Made by a program: the position numbers and the translations under genes
Assembly (NCBI GenBank): GCA_944384985.1
Contig: CALWVM010000016.1
Coordinates: 1 to 48,891, forward strand
Origin: an uncultured Clostridia bacterium
Lineage (GTDB): Bacteria; Bacillota; Clostridia; Oscillospirales; Acutalibacteraceae
Length of the DNA stretch: 48,891 nt
Reading direction: 5' to 3'
Notes under the pieces: generated by a model
What the model was told of the DNA's origin: nothing
The model's input: only the letters and a program-made list of their open reading frames with translations
Databases searched by the model: none
Part shown: positions 1 to 8,219 of the stretch, in pieces
Numbering within the stretch: the first letter of the stretch is position 1
How the letters are laid out: the number at the start of each line of letters is the position of its first letter

Positions 1-40
1 CATTCTTTTCATCGTAAATGTTTTTCTTCAATTCACTCAT
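1..40 (-). CDS. 5' end of a leftward gene, possibly TnpV-like (partial)
   Basis: The first 13 codons of a minus-strand gene are visible, reading MSELKKNIYDEKN, and the rest lies outside the window. A GAGGAG ribosome binding site sits about 7 bases before the ATG, so the start is well supported. The fragment resembles what I recall of the N-terminus of TnpV-type transposon-associated proteins, where an IYDEKNG-like string precedes a conserved tyrosine-rich stretch. Thirteen residues cannot prove that. A small hairpin (GGCTTG/CAAGCC, 61-79) lies just upstream of the ribosome binding site. Confidence 0.45.
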   Translation of the reverse strand, partial: MSELKKNIYDEKN

Positions 41-289
41 ATTTTTAATCTCCTCATTCTGGCTTGTTTTTTGCAAGCCTGACTCTCCAGAAATATTGGT
101 AAATCATTGGTAAAACTGAAGTTGAAACACAGGAAGTGCTTGATTTACAGGCGTTTTTTCATGTCCGGTAAATCCTGCCGTGGCAGACAAATAGAATTCG
201 ATCCATGTAAAGTCCCCGATTCATAGGATGTCTATTCCATTATAAAGTACGATCGCGGAAAAAACAAGCACAGACTGCCTGCCATCGGT
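41..289. other. Intergenic region, no gene seen
   Basis: No coding region is supported in this AT-rich gap. It holds a small hairpin at 61-79 (GGCTTG, loop TTTTTTG, CAAGCC) and two 9-bp direct repeats ATTGGTAAA at 95-103 and 106-114, set one helical turn apart. The right part lies downstream of the MATE gene that ends at 290, and no convincing terminator hairpin is visible there, only a T-run on the minus strand near 259-264. If the gene at 1-40 belongs to a mobile element, this gap could contain the element boundary. Confidence 0.4.
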
Positions 290-1654
290 TCAGCCGTGCA
301 GATCTCCGCGTGTGCCGGAAAAACGCTTTTTCCGGCTTGCAAAATAGTACCCTACGCCCAGCGCGTCCGCCAAAAACCACCCGATGGGCACCGACCACCA
401 AATGCCGACCACGCCCAGAGCAGGAATTGCGGAAAGCGCATATGCAAGTCCCACACGGGTACCGAGGGAAACGATGGTGAGCACTACGGACATACCGGGT
501 TTTCCAAGCCCGCGGTACAGCCCATAAAGTAGGAATAACCCGCCGATCAGGCAGTAAAACGCGCCCTCAATGCGCAGGTAGCGCATCCCCTCGGCGATGA
601 CGGCGGTTTCCTCGGCATCGATGAAAAGCGCCATCAGCGGCTCGGCAAAAACACAGACAAGCAGCGTGAGCACCAAACTGAAGCCGAGGGAAGTGAGCGT
701 TGCCGTGCGGATTCCTTTTCGAATGCGTTCAGGCTTTTGCGCGCCGAAGTTTTGCGCAATAAAAATAGAAAAGGCGTTCCCAAAGTCCTGCACGGGCAGA
801 TAGGCAAACGCATCGATCTTCACGGCGGCGGCAAACGAAGCCATTACGGTCGTGCCGAAGCTGTTGACCAAGCCCTGTACGGTCAGAATCCCGAAATTCA
901 TAATCGATTGTTGTAAGCACGTCAGTGCCGAAAACCCCGTGATTTCGCGCACGCGCGAACCCCGAAGCCGTATACCGGCTTCCCGCCGCAAAAGATCCGG
1001 GAATTTTATGCGCGTATAAACAGCAATGCCTATGCCGGAAACATACTGCGAAATGACTGTGGCCTCTGCCGCACCTGCTACGCCGCGCCCGAGCTTCGCT
1101 ACAAACCAAAGATCGAGCGCGATGTTCAAAAGCGCAGAAACGGCGAGGAATACCAGCGGTACAACGGAGTTCCCCAGCGCCCGCAGAACCGAAGCAAAGA
1201 AATTGTAAAGGAAGATCCCCAAAAGCCCTGCGAAAATCACCAGCAGGTATTCCCGCATCATGCCGACAAGCTCTTGAGGGGTGCGCAGAAAGCGGAGAAT
1301 TAAATCTGTCCCTGCAAACACCGCTATATTGAGTACCACCGTAACTGAGCCCAGCAGCGCAAAGGATGCAAGGATATTTTCTTTCAGACCCACACGGTCT
1401 TTTTGCCCGAAGCGTATGGAAAACACCGTGCCGCTGCCCATGGCAAGCCCCAAAATGATCGAGGTCAAAAAGGTCATCAGTGAAAAGGCAGAACCCACGG
1501 CGGCAAGTGCATTTGTACCGAGGAATCTGCCCACAATGAGTGTGTCGGCAATGTTGTAGCACTGCTGCAGCAGATCGCCAAAAATCATTGGGATCGCAAA
1601 GCGCAGCATGGTTTTCATCACGGGACCGCGTGTTAAATCCCTGTTCATCCGCAT
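290..1654 (-). CDS. MATE family efflux transporter
   Basis: This 454-residue integral membrane protein has the size and twelve-helix hydrophobic pattern of multidrug and toxin extrusion transporters, which expel cationic or organic compounds in exchange for Na+ or H+. The N-terminal segment with IPMIFGDLLQQCYNIADT is characteristic of the family, with a second related repeat beginning near mid-protein. The open frame begins with GTG at 1657; I take the ATG at 1654, and an ATG at 1648 is also possible because the ribosome binding site is weak. It is transcribed divergently from the Lrp-type regulator at 1803 from a near-consensus promoter at 1695-1723, so that regulator is a candidate controller. 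Substrate unknown. Confidence 0.9.
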   Translation of the reverse strand: MRMNRDLTRGPVMKTMLRFAIPMIFGDLLQQCYNIADTLIVGRFLGTNALAAVGSAFSLMTFLTSIILGLAMGSGTVFSIRFGQKDRVGLKENILASFALLGSVTVVLNIAVFAGTDLILRFLRTPQELVGMMREYLLVIFAGLLGIFLYNFFASVLRALGNSVVPLVFLAVSALLNIALDLWFVAKLGRGVAGAAEATVISQYVSGIGIAVYTRIKFPDLLRREAGIRLRGSRVREITGFSALTCLQQSIMNFGILTVQGLVNSFGTTVMASFAAAVKIDAFAYLPVQDFGNAFSIFIAQNFGAQKPERIRKGIRTATLTSLGFSLVLTLLVCVFAEPLMALFIDAEETAVIAEGMRYLRIEGAFYCLIGGLFLLYGLYRGLGKPGMSVVLTIVSLGTRVGLAYALSAIPALGVVGIWWSVPIGWFLADALGVGYYFASRKKRFSGTRGDLHG

Positions 1655-1694
1655 CACTTTCTTATCGTAATTTATAAATTAACAATTGTAATAA

Positions 1695-1723
1695 ATTATA
1701 AAAAAGTAAAGATATAATGTCAA
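1695..1723 (-). promoter_or_regulatory. Sigma-A-type promoter of the MATE gene
   Basis: On the minus strand a perfect TTGACA (-35, 1723-1718) and a perfect TATAAT (-10, 1700-1695) are separated by 17 bases. The start codon follows about 40 bases downstream of the -10. Confidence 0.85.
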
Positions 1724-1742
1724 GATATAAATTCCGATTCGC

Positions 1743-1771
1743 TTGACTTTTTGGCACAGGCGGTTTATAAT
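1743..1771 (+). promoter_or_regulatory. Sigma-A-type promoter of the Lrp-family gene
   Basis: TTGACT (-35, 1743-1748) and TATAAT (-10, 1766-1771) are separated by 17 bases and point to the regulator starting at 1803. Its -35 lies only 19 bases from the -35 of the divergent MATE promoter, so one bound regulator could affect both. Confidence 0.85.
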
Positions 1772-1802
1772 GCCGACAGAACACGGCGAAAGGGGAACGT
1801 GA

Positions 1803-2261
1803 ATGTTTTTAGACGGACTTGACGAACTGGACCGCAAAATTGTCCGCCTGCTGATTGCAAACGCGCGGATGCCGTATTCCGAGATCGGGCAGCAGACGGG
1901 CATCTCCCGCGTTGCCGTCAAAGCGCGCGTACAGTCGCTGGAGCGCCGGGGCGTTATCGAGGAATACACGACGGTCATCAATCCGCAGAAGATCAGCGGC
2001 GCAGTATCCTGCTATTTTGAGATCGAGACACGCCCGGACACGCTTTCGCAGGTCATCGATATCCTTATGCGCAATGAAACGATCACACAGATCTACCGTG
2101 TGACCGGGAAAAACCGCTTGCATGTGCACGCGGTCGCCGCCTCGAACGAGGAAATGGAGGCGCTGCTCACGGGAACGATCGATCGTCTGCCGGGCGTTTT
2201 GGAATGTACGACCAATTTGATCCTGTCGCGTCTCAAGGACATCAAAGGCTTGCGCCTGTAG
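1803..2261 (+). CDS. Lrp/AsnC family transcriptional regulator
   Basis: This 152-residue protein has the family's usual size and layout. An N-terminal helix-turn-helix (about residues 6-50, with LDELDRKIVRLLIANAR and the recognition segment ISRVAVKARVQSLERRGVI) is followed by an alpha/beta RAM ligand-binding and oligomerisation domain (about 68-145). Members form dimers to octamers that sense amino acids or related small molecules. The ATG at 1803 follows an AAGGGGAA ribosome binding site. It is divergent from the MATE exporter, so a plausible role is sensing a compound the pump exports. That link is inferred from position only. Confidence 0.9.
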   Translation: MFLDGLDELDRKIVRLLIANARMPYSEIGQQTGISRVAVKARVQSLERRGVIEEYTTVINPQKISGAVSCYFEIETRPDTLSQVIDILMRNETITQIYRVTGKNRLHVHAVAASNEEMEALLTGTIDRLPGVLECTTNLILSRLKDIKGLRL

Positions 2262-2316
2262 CCAGTGTGCGCGGGATGCCGCACGCATACAGATTCTAAG
2301 CTCTCAGATGAAAATT

Positions 2317-2352
2317 ACGCCGCCGCAGCCGGTATGACTGCGGCGGCGTTTG
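2317..2352 (+). terminator. Probable terminator after the Lrp-family gene
   Basis: A perfect 12-bp GC-rich stem (ACGCCGCCGCAG at 2317-2328, CTGCGGCGGCGT at 2338-2349) closes a 9-base loop. The following T-rich stretch is short, so efficiency is uncertain. Confidence 0.65.
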
Positions 2353-2367
2353 TATGTAAATTAGGGG

Positions 2368-2396
2368 TTGACGATTAAATCTTAAGTGCGTATAAT
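2368..2396 (+). promoter_or_regulatory. Sigma-A-type promoter of the ROK-symporter-GH36 operon
   Basis: TTGACG (2368-2373) and TATAAT (2391-2396) are spaced by 17 bases. The predicted start point falls near 2402-2404, inside the palindrome at 2395-2425. This leaves a 5' leader of about 150 bases before the TTG start at 2551; a weak TGCCGCC/GGCGGCA inverted repeat lies in it at 2440-2478. Confidence 0.8.
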
Positions 2397-2425
2397 TACT
2401 TTTGATACCCGGTGTCAAAAGTAAT
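2395..2425. promoter_or_regulatory. 31-bp near-perfect palindrome, probable operator
   Basis: Two 15-bp arms, 2395-2409 and 2411-2425, are mirror images around C2410 with 14 of 15 positions matching. The arm reads ATTACTTTTGAYACC. The palindrome starts within the -10 element and spans the expected transcription start, the classic place for a repressor site. The adjacent ROK regulator is the natural candidate to bind it, which would give autoregulation of the whole operon. Confidence 0.75.
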
Positions 2426-2550
2426 GCTTGACTTGTTTTTGCCGCCTGAAAGCGATCTTTATTTTGTGGATGGCGGCAGGTATACAGCGTTCGCCCGTCT
2501 GTTTTTTCGGCGCGCGGCATCGTGTGAGACCGTCGTAGGGGGGGATCGGT

Positions 2551-3531
2551 TTGCTTCATCCGCCGGAGCTTTTTGAAATCAGAAACCGAAATTTCGCAGA
2601 TATCCTTGAAACGCTTCGACGGCATGCGCCTTGCAGTCTCGCACAAATCTCCGAGGAGACCGGCATCGGGTTGACGACCGTCAAAAAATGTATGGAACAG
2701 GGCGTTAAGCTTGGCATGGTGGTGTATGGGGAAATCGCGGAATCTACGGGCGGCAGAAAAGCCCAGCTGTTCTGCCCGAATCCGGAATATCAATATTATC
2801 TGATGATTCTCGTCGATAACAATGATTTTGTCTGCCGGCTGTACGATTTTAACCGCCGCTGTGTAGAGGAGAGCCGCCGGCCGTTTCCCATGGAGGGGTT
2901 CTTTCAGCAGCTTTGTAAGGAAATACACACTTTTACGGCGGAATATGATGTGGGAACGCTCTGCCTGTCGATGCCCTGCGTCATGAAAAACGGCGCGATT
3001 GTGGATTGGTATTACAATCCCGCTTTGCAGGGGTTCCCGCTTCAGGAAGAACTGGAACAGCGCTTTGGCATCCATGTCCTTGTGCAAAATGATATGAAGC
3101 TTACCGTGCTCGGCGCGGCGTCCCACCCGGACGAAGCGGCAAGCCGAAATCTGGTCACCGCGCAATTCGGGCATAACGGCATCGGCGTCGGGGAAATGGT
3201 GAACGGGCAGGTGCTGGAGGGCTTTTCCGGCTTTGCGGGTGAGGTCGGCTACACCCGCGGCATCCGCAAGGACATCATGGGGACGGCGTATCTTGCCCGG
3301 ATCGCGCGCAGCGTTATTATCTGCATCAACCCGCAAAAGATTATTTTTTATCGCTCCAACCGGCAAAACCGATTTGATAAAATTTTTGAAGAGGCGGTGC
3401 GGGGGTTGCCCTCCTATGCTATCCCGGAATATACCGTGTCGGAAGCGTACTTTCAGGATATGACAGACGGTTTCTTTCGCCTGATCGATGCAAAAGGATA
3501 TTATAAAAAAGGAAGCGATCCGAATGCGTAA
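2551..3531 (+). CDS. ROK family transcriptional regulator
   Basis: This 326-residue protein has an N-terminal winged helix-turn-helix (about residues 10-60, AQISEETGIGLTTVKKCMEQGVKLG) followed by a divergent ROK/actin-like ATPase fold (about 75-310) containing an FSGFAGEVGY-like segment. The usual sugar-kinase phosphate loops are not obvious, so a regulator is more likely than a kinase. The start is TTG, chosen because a strong AGGGGGGG tract precedes it by about 7 bases and the HTH begins just after. Its stop overlaps the ATG of the symporter by 8 bases, indicating translational coupling. Inferred role: repressor of this alpha-galactoside operon through the palindrome at 2395-2425. Confidence 0.85.
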   Translation: MLHPPELFEIRNRNFADILETLRRHAPCSLAQISEETGIGLTTVKKCMEQGVKLGMVVYGEIAESTGGRKAQLFCPNPEYQYYLMILVDNNDFVCRLYDFNRRCVEESRRPFPMEGFFQQLCKEIHTFTAEYDVGTLCLSMPCVMKNGAIVDWYYNPALQGFPLQEELEQRFGIHVLVQNDMKLTVLGAASHPDEAASRNLVTAQFGHNGIGVGEMVNGQVLEGFSGFAGEVGYTRGIRKDIMGTAYLARIARSVIICINPQKIIFYRSNRQNRFDKIFEEAVRGLPSYAIPEYTVSEAYFQDMTDGFFRLIDAKGYYKKGSDPNA

Positions 3532-5104
3532 ACACAAGCTCAACAAAACGACCCGCGAGATTATGGCTTATTCTCTGCTGCCGTTCGGCATAAGCACGAT
3601 TTACGGGATCGTCGGCACGGCGCTGAATATGTATTTTACGGATGTGCTGGGGCTTTCCCTGACGATGACGAGCATTCTGGTTTCCGTGACCAAGGTCTGG
3701 GACGCCGTCAACGATCCGCTGATGGGTATGATCGTCGATAAGACCAACACGCGCTTCGGAAAATGCCGCCCTTATGTTCTTTGGATGTCTTTCCCGATGA
3801 TTCTCGCAACGGCGCTTTTGTTCGCGCCGGTGGATTTCGGACAGAAGGGGAATTTTGCCTACGCCATTTTTGCCTACCTGCTGTATTACACCGTCTATAC
3901 GGCGCTGGACATTCCCAACAAGGGGCTCGCGCCGCTGGTGTTTCCTGAGGATAAAACGCGCGTCAAGGCGTTGTCCTGGAGCAATATCCTCGGTTCGCTC
4001 GGCTCTGTGCTGCCGTCCGTTTTGTTTTTCACGGTCGCGGGCATGTGGGGGCGCTCCGACCAGAAAACCGGCTACTTTTTGTCCGCACTCCTGTTTGCAA
4101 CGCTCGGTGCAATCCCCATGTTCTTTTCCGCTTTTGGATTTAAGGAAAAGATTTCCATTCCGCCGCGCAAGGAAAAGTACAGCGAAGGGCTGAAGATCGT
4201 TTTCCGCGATAAAAAATTCATCATCCTGACGATCGCCATGTTCTTTTCCTCCATCGTCAACATCGGCTCGATGTTCCTGCCGTATTTTGCCAAATGGAAC
4301 TGCATCGGCGTGCTGCCGATCGACGATATGTGCAACTGGATCTATAATACCTTTGGCCTCTCCGTCCAGCTTACGAGCGAAGGGCTGCTCACGCCGCTCC
4401 TGCAAATCGGCAGCGGCGCGTCTTATATGCTTTCTATGGCGCTGATTCCGTTGTTCTTAAAGCACATGGACAAAAAGACGCTTTGGATCGGTACCTCTAT
4501 TGTCGGTATTTTTGCGGATATCGTCTGTTTTGCGGTAGGAATTTGGATCGCGCCGTACAACACATTTGCGGGTGCCGTTACCTACATGATGCTGCGCTTT
4601 TTCACCAACTTCCCGGTCGGAATCATGACTGTTCTGACCGTTGCCATGTTTTCCGATGTCGTCGAGGATATCGAAATGCGCACAGGCAAACGGCTGGAGG
4701 GGACCGTATTCTCGTTCCAAAGCCTCATCAGTCAAATCTCTGTTGCCATTTTCAATGCTGTTATGCTCCAGATCGTCAACGCTTTCGGCTATAACGTGGA
4801 CGAGATGACCGTCCTTACAAACGACCTGACGCGGCCCCTGATCCAAAGCACCACGCAGTCTGTGATCTACAACGGCGTCGATTACACACTGCTGCTCAAC
4901 GTGATCTTCTTCCTGCTGACGGCGTTCGGCGCAATCGGCCTGCTGCTCCAGTCTGTCCCGATGTTCTTCTATAAATTCGACGAGAAGGCGCAGGCGGGTA
5001 AGCTCAAAGCATTCCGCGAGGAAAAGGCGCGCCGTGAATCCGAGGAGCTGCAGCGGCTGTACGATGAAGCACAGGCAAAGGTCGCTGCCGGGGAGAAACA
5101 ATAA
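3524..5104 (+). CDS. GPH-type sugar:cation symporter (MFS)
   Basis: This 526-residue membrane protein belongs to the glycoside-pentoside-hexuronide:cation symporter family of the major facilitator superfamily, which includes MelB. It has the diagnostic cytoplasmic loop after helix 2 (AVNDPLMGMIVDKTNTRFGK, then CRPYVLW) and the second-half motif SDVVEDIEMRTGKRLEGTVFS. The ATG at 3524 is preferred over one at 3488 because AAAAAAGGAA precedes it at good spacing; it overlaps the ROK stop. The C-terminus ends in a charged cytoplasmic tail. Lying between a ROK regulator and a GH36 enzyme, it probably imports alpha-galactosides such as melibiose or raffinose-type sugars; substrate is inferred. Confidence 0.88.
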   Translation: MRKHKLNKTTREIMAYSLLPFGISTIYGIVGTALNMYFTDVLGLSLTMTSILVSVTKVWDAVNDPLMGMIVDKTNTRFGKCRPYVLWMSFPMILATALLFAPVDFGQKGNFAYAIFAYLLYYTVYTALDIPNKGLAPLVFPEDKTRVKALSWSNILGSLGSVLPSVLFFTVAGMWGRSDQKTGYFLSALLFATLGAIPMFFSAFGFKEKISIPPRKEKYSEGLKIVFRDKKFIILTIAMFFSSIVNIGSMFLPYFAKWNCIGVLPIDDMCNWIYNTFGLSVQLTSEGLLTPLLQIGSGASYMLSMALIPLFLKHMDKKTLWIGTSIVGIFADIVCFAVGIWIAPYNTFAGAVTYMMLRFFTNFPVGIMTVLTVAMFSDVVEDIEMRTGKRLEGTVFSFQSLISQISVAIFNAVMLQIVNAFGYNVDEMTVLTNDLTRPLIQSTTQSVIYNGVDYTLLLNVIFFLLTAFGAIGLLLQSVPMFFYKFDEKAQAGKLKAFREEKARRESEELQRLYDEAQAKVAAGEKQ

Positions 5105-5177
5105 ATTCAAAGCTTTGGATATGGTCGCCGGCGCAGCGGCTTTGCGACGAAAAACGCTGGAAATCAGAGGAACTGTT

Positions 5178-6848
5178 ATGCTGGATACAAAACAATTTGT
5201 GTGGACACTCAAGTACGAAGCGCAGGGGCGCAGCTTTATCGCGGCGGGCTCTGACACGCCGCATTTTTCGCTCAATATACGGCGCGATGCGCAAACTGTT
5301 TCGGTTTCGATTCTGCCGAAAGTACCGTTGACCATCCAAAGCTTCCGCCTTACGGCGCCGTATGTGTTTGAAAAGGAAGATCGCATCTTTGTCAACGGCT
5401 ATCAAAGCTGGACGGACAGCCTGGAATACCGCCCGGATGGGCAGATGCAGGAGCTCTCTAAGCTGACGGAATTTTTGGTGAACCGTTCGCCGTTTCGGCA
5501 CAGCGGAATGAATAAGTCTGGCGACCTGTGTTTCCATGCCTATCCGCGTAAGCCCGGTATTTTTTACGGCTGGTCATACGGCTATGTTCGCCGCGGCGGT
5601 CAGGTAGAGTTGTTCGGCTCCTTGAGCGAACGCTCCGGCTATACCACCGTCACGTTCGATACGAACGCCGGGACAGTGGAGATCAGCAAGGATTTGGAGG
5701 GCGTCGTCTTTTCCCGGGAAACCGCTCTTTTAGAGCTCGCATGTATTTCCGGTTCTTATGACGCGGCATTTGATCGGTATTTTGAACGTTTGGGCGTGAC
5801 CTGCGCGCAGCAGCGCCGGCGCACGGGATATACGACCTGGTACAATTATTACGGCAATGTGCGTGAGGAAGTCGTGCTGCGGGATTTGCAGAGTATGCGC
5901 GCCGTTCGGAACCGTGTGCAGGTGGATTGCTTCCAGATCGACGACGGCTACCAAACCGCCATCGGCGACTGGCTCTCGGTGGATGAGAAGAAGTTCCCTT
6001 CGGGTATGCAGAAAATTGCGGATGCGATCCATGATGCCGGTATGCTCGCGGGGCTGTGGCTCGCGCCATTCGCGGGCGTCAAAAGCTCTGCGCTGTACCG
6101 CGTGCACCCCGACTGGTTCATCTGCGGCGTCGACGGCAAACCATATAAGACCGGGCACAACTGGGGCGGCTTTTATTCTTTGGATATTTATAATCCCGGT
6201 GTGCGCGGCTATTTGCAGCATGTCTTTGACGTTGTACTTAACGTGTGGGGCTTTGATCTGGTGAAGCTCGACTTTTTATACGGTGCGTGTGTGCTGCCGC
6301 TGCACGGGAAGTCCCGCGGGGAAGTCATGTGCGACGCGATGGACCTGATCCGCGAATTGTGCGGTGACAAGCTGATTCTCGGCTGCGGCGTGCCGTTGAT
6401 GCCTGCGTTTGGCAAGGTGGACTATTGCCGCATCGGTTCGGATATCTCCATGCGCTGGAAAAAGCAAAAGCATGCGATCCGCGAGGAGGTCTCCACGCCG
6501 CACGCCGTCTGCAATACCATCTTCCGCCGCCATCTCAACGGTCGCGCGTGGATGAACGACCCGGATGTTTTTCTGCTGCGCGACGGCAACAATAAGCTCA
6601 GCATGGAGCAGCGCGCGCTTTTGGCAGAGATCAATTCCGTGTTCGGCAGTCTGTTGTTTGTATCCGATGACGTCAGCACATACACGCCGGAGCAGATGCG
6701 TGTATTTGCATCCGCTTTTGCCCCTAAGCAGGTCGAAATCCTGTGTGCCGAATTCACGGATGAAGACGACATTTTTGCAGAATACACGGTGAACGGAGCG
6801 CACAAGACGTTGCGGTTCAATGTGCTTACCGGCGAGCGGCGTCAATAG
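5178..6848 (+). CDS. GH36 alpha-galactosidase
   Basis: This 556-residue enzyme would hydrolyse terminal alpha-1,6-galactose from melibiose-type oligosaccharides. An N-terminal beta-sandwich (about 1-210) is followed by a TIM barrel with the conserved DCFQIDDGYQ segment (250-259), the nucleophile D365 in LVKLDFLYG and the acid/base D422 in CRIGSDIS. It is shorter than the roughly 700-residue group I enzymes and resembles the compact GH36 group. The frame is open upstream to 5034, but the ATG at 5178 has a CAGAGG site 7 bases before it. There is no signal peptide, so it acts in the cytoplasm on sugars brought in by the preceding symporter, and it closes the operon before the terminator at 6949. 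Confidence 0.88.
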   Translation: MLDTKQFVWTLKYEAQGRSFIAAGSDTPHFSLNIRRDAQTVSVSILPKVPLTIQSFRLTAPYVFEKEDRIFVNGYQSWTDSLEYRPDGQMQELSKLTEFLVNRSPFRHSGMNKSGDLCFHAYPRKPGIFYGWSYGYVRRGGQVELFGSLSERSGYTTVTFDTNAGTVEISKDLEGVVFSRETALLELACISGSYDAAFDRYFERLGVTCAQQRRRTGYTTWYNYYGNVREEVVLRDLQSMRAVRNRVQVDCFQIDDGYQTAIGDWLSVDEKKFPSGMQKIADAIHDAGMLAGLWLAPFAGVKSSALYRVHPDWFICGVDGKPYKTGHNWGGFYSLDIYNPGVRGYLQHVFDVVLNVWGFDLVKLDFLYGACVLPLHGKSRGEVMCDAMDLIRELCGDKLILGCGVPLMPAFGKVDYCRIGSDISMRWKKQKHAIREEVSTPHAVCNTIFRRHLNGRAWMNDPDVFLLRDGNNKLSMEQRALLAEINSVFGSLLFVSDDVSTYTPEQMRVFASAFAPKQVEILCAEFTDEDDIFAEYTVNGAHKTLRFNVLTGERRQ

Positions 6849-6948
6849 CCGAACTGGCGGAAGATGTTCGACCCGTACGATGGTTGAATGTCGGCAGGCA
6901 CGATGTATCTACGACTCGCTGATTCTGGATTTAATCTATGGATGAAAG

Positions 6949-6989
6949 TAGCAAGCGGAGGCTTTCCGAAAGAAAGCCTCCGCTTGCTA
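6949..6989. terminator. Bidirectional terminator between GH36 and LysR genes
   Basis: A perfect 18-bp stem (6949-6966 with 6972-6989) around a 5-base loop lies between two convergent genes. The core is GCAAGCGGAGGCTTTC and its complement. Flanking T-tracts are weak in both directions, but stem strength and position fit a shared terminator. Confidence 0.75.
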
Positions 6990-7003
6990 TCCAATATATG
7001 CAC

Positions 7004-7894
7004 TTATTTGGGCAGAAACGCCGCCTGCAATTCCTGCATGAATTTTTCCGACGCCTTTGAGAACACGCTGTATTTTTTCCAAACGAGATATGCAGTTGCC
7101 TCCAGGCGCGGCGTGAGCGGCCGAAAGCATAGGCTGCTGTTTTGGGTGTTGACCAGCCCGTCGAAGCAGACCGTATAGCCTAATCCCTCGTCTACAAGCA
7201 GCGACGCATTGAAAATCAAATTGTAGGTCGCCACAACGTTCAGTTTGGCAATATCCCGCCGGATCCACCGCAAAATGCCGTCGCGGCTGTTGCGCTGTTC
7301 AGAGAGGATCAGGGGCTTATCCCACAAATCTTCAGGCGCGATCTCCGCTTTTTCGGCAAGCGCGGAATCCCGGCGCATCAAAACGCCCCAAACGTCGTGC
7401 ATCGGCAGAGCCAGGGAATTGTATTTTGTGGGGTCTACCGCCGTATACAAAAGCCCAAAGTCAATGAGCCCCTTATCAAGCTGTTCCATGACGAAATCGG
7501 CGTTGCCGCTGGAAATATGATAATGGATATCCGGGCATTGCTTGTGCAGCCTTTGTGCCGCGCGCGCGATCAAACGCACGATTTCGGTTTCGCCCGAACC
7601 GATATATACGTCGCCTGCAATGGTTTCGTCTGAAAGCGAGATCTCCGTTTCGGTTTTGTGCACAAGGTCGAGGATCTCTTCCGCACGCTTGCGCAGAATC
7701 ATGCCGTCCTCCGTGAGCGTGACCTTGCGCGAGCCTTTTACGCCGCGCCGAAACAGAGGCTTGCCGAGTTCTTCCTCTAAGCCTTTGAGCTGGATGGAAA
7801 GTGTCGGCTGCGTCAGGTGCAGGGATTGTGCCGCGCCGGAAAAACTCTGCTCGCGTGCAACAGCCAAAAAGTATTGCAGAACCCGCAGTTCCAT
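7004..7894 (-). CDS. LysR family transcriptional regulator
   Basis: This 296-residue protein has a typical LysR layout. The N-terminal helix-turn-helix (MELRVLQYFLAVAREQSFSG, then AAQSLHLTQPTLSIQLKGLEEELG, residues 1-50) is followed by a linker helix and a two-lobe substrate-binding domain (about 90-296). The start at 7894 is set by an AAGGAGGCGG ribosome binding site. It is divergent from the 77-aa/DUF3737 genes, the usual arrangement for a LysR protein and its target, and AT-rich inverted repeats with ATAGA half-sites lie between them (7937-7981). Inducer unknown. Confidence 0.92.
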   Translation of the reverse strand: MELRVLQYFLAVAREQSFSGAAQSLHLTQPTLSIQLKGLEEELGKPLFRRGVKGSRKVTLTEDGMILRKRAEEILDLVHKTETEISLSDETIAGDVYIGSGETEIVRLIARAAQRLHKQCPDIHYHISSGNADFVMEQLDKGLIDFGLLYTAVDPTKYNSLALPMHDVWGVLMRRDSALAEKAEIAPEDLWDKPLILSEQRNSRDGILRWIRRDIAKLNVVATYNLIFNASLLVDEGLGYTVCFDGLVNTQNSSLCFRPLTPRLEATAYLVWKKYSVFSKASEKFMQELQAAFLPK

Positions 7895-7936
7895 AAAACC
7901 GCCTCCTTGTTTCTTCTTACTATAACATAAAATGAT

Positions 7937-7981
7937 ATAGATTTCTATTATTGTTTTGCATAAAAATAGATTTTCTCTATT
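7937..7981. promoter_or_regulatory. Two ATAGA-type inverted repeats, possible LysR sites
   Basis: ATAGA-TT-TCTAT at 7937-7948 and AATAGA-TTTTC-TCTATT at 7965-7981 share the same half-site and lie 43-87 bases upstream of the LysR start codon. Paired AT-rich dyads near the divergent start are typical of LysR autoregulation. AT-rich dyads also arise by chance, so this is tentative. Confidence 0.45.
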
Positions 7982-8129
7982 ATATCCTCTGCTTTGTGGC
8001 AGTAGCTTCAAACGATCTGCTTGCATAGAATGCAACAGCAAAACATTGTGGAAAAACGGGCAAGCTCACCGCAAAGCCAACAGAAAAAAGTATACGAAAT
8101 ATCTATACAAAAATATAAAATATAGGTAT
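7982..8129. other. Intergenic region between the LysR gene and its divergent neighbours
   Basis: The whole gap from 7895 to 8219 is 325 bases. Besides the dyads at 7937-7981 and the promoter at 8130-8158 I see no gene here. The part around 8103-8140 is very AT-rich with short dyads (AAATATC/GATATTT). Confidence 0.4.
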
Positions 8130-8158
8130 TTGATATTTTAAATGTGCGGCGTTATAAT
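8130..8158 (+). promoter_or_regulatory. Sigma-A-type promoter of the 77-aa protein and DUF3737 genes
   Basis: TTGATA (8130-8135) and TATAAT (8153-8158) have a 17-base spacer and lie about 60 bases upstream of the ATG at 8220. Confidence 0.8.
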
Positions 8159-8219
8159 AAACTTGCCAAACGGGAAACGGCGGAAATGCTGCCGCCCGAC
8201 GGCGAAAAGAGGGATATGC

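Noticed and set aside
2296-3546. 416-codon leftward open frame opposite the ROK gene.
   Set aside because: The ROK protein on the other strand has a clear HTH and family fold, and the leftward frame lacks a ribosome binding site and any recognisable domain; it is a by-product of codon bias.
3419-4405. 328-codon leftward frame opposite the GPH symporter.
   Set aside because: The highly charged composition with no domain is the usual reverse-strand image of a membrane protein gene.
8058-8078. GGGCAAGCTCACCGCAAAGCC resembles part of a c-di-GMP-I (GEMM) riboswitch core.
   Set aside because: The hairpin that should separate GGCAAA and GCAAAGCC is missing and no second stem with the tetraloop-receptor partner follows, so the aptamer cannot form as known.
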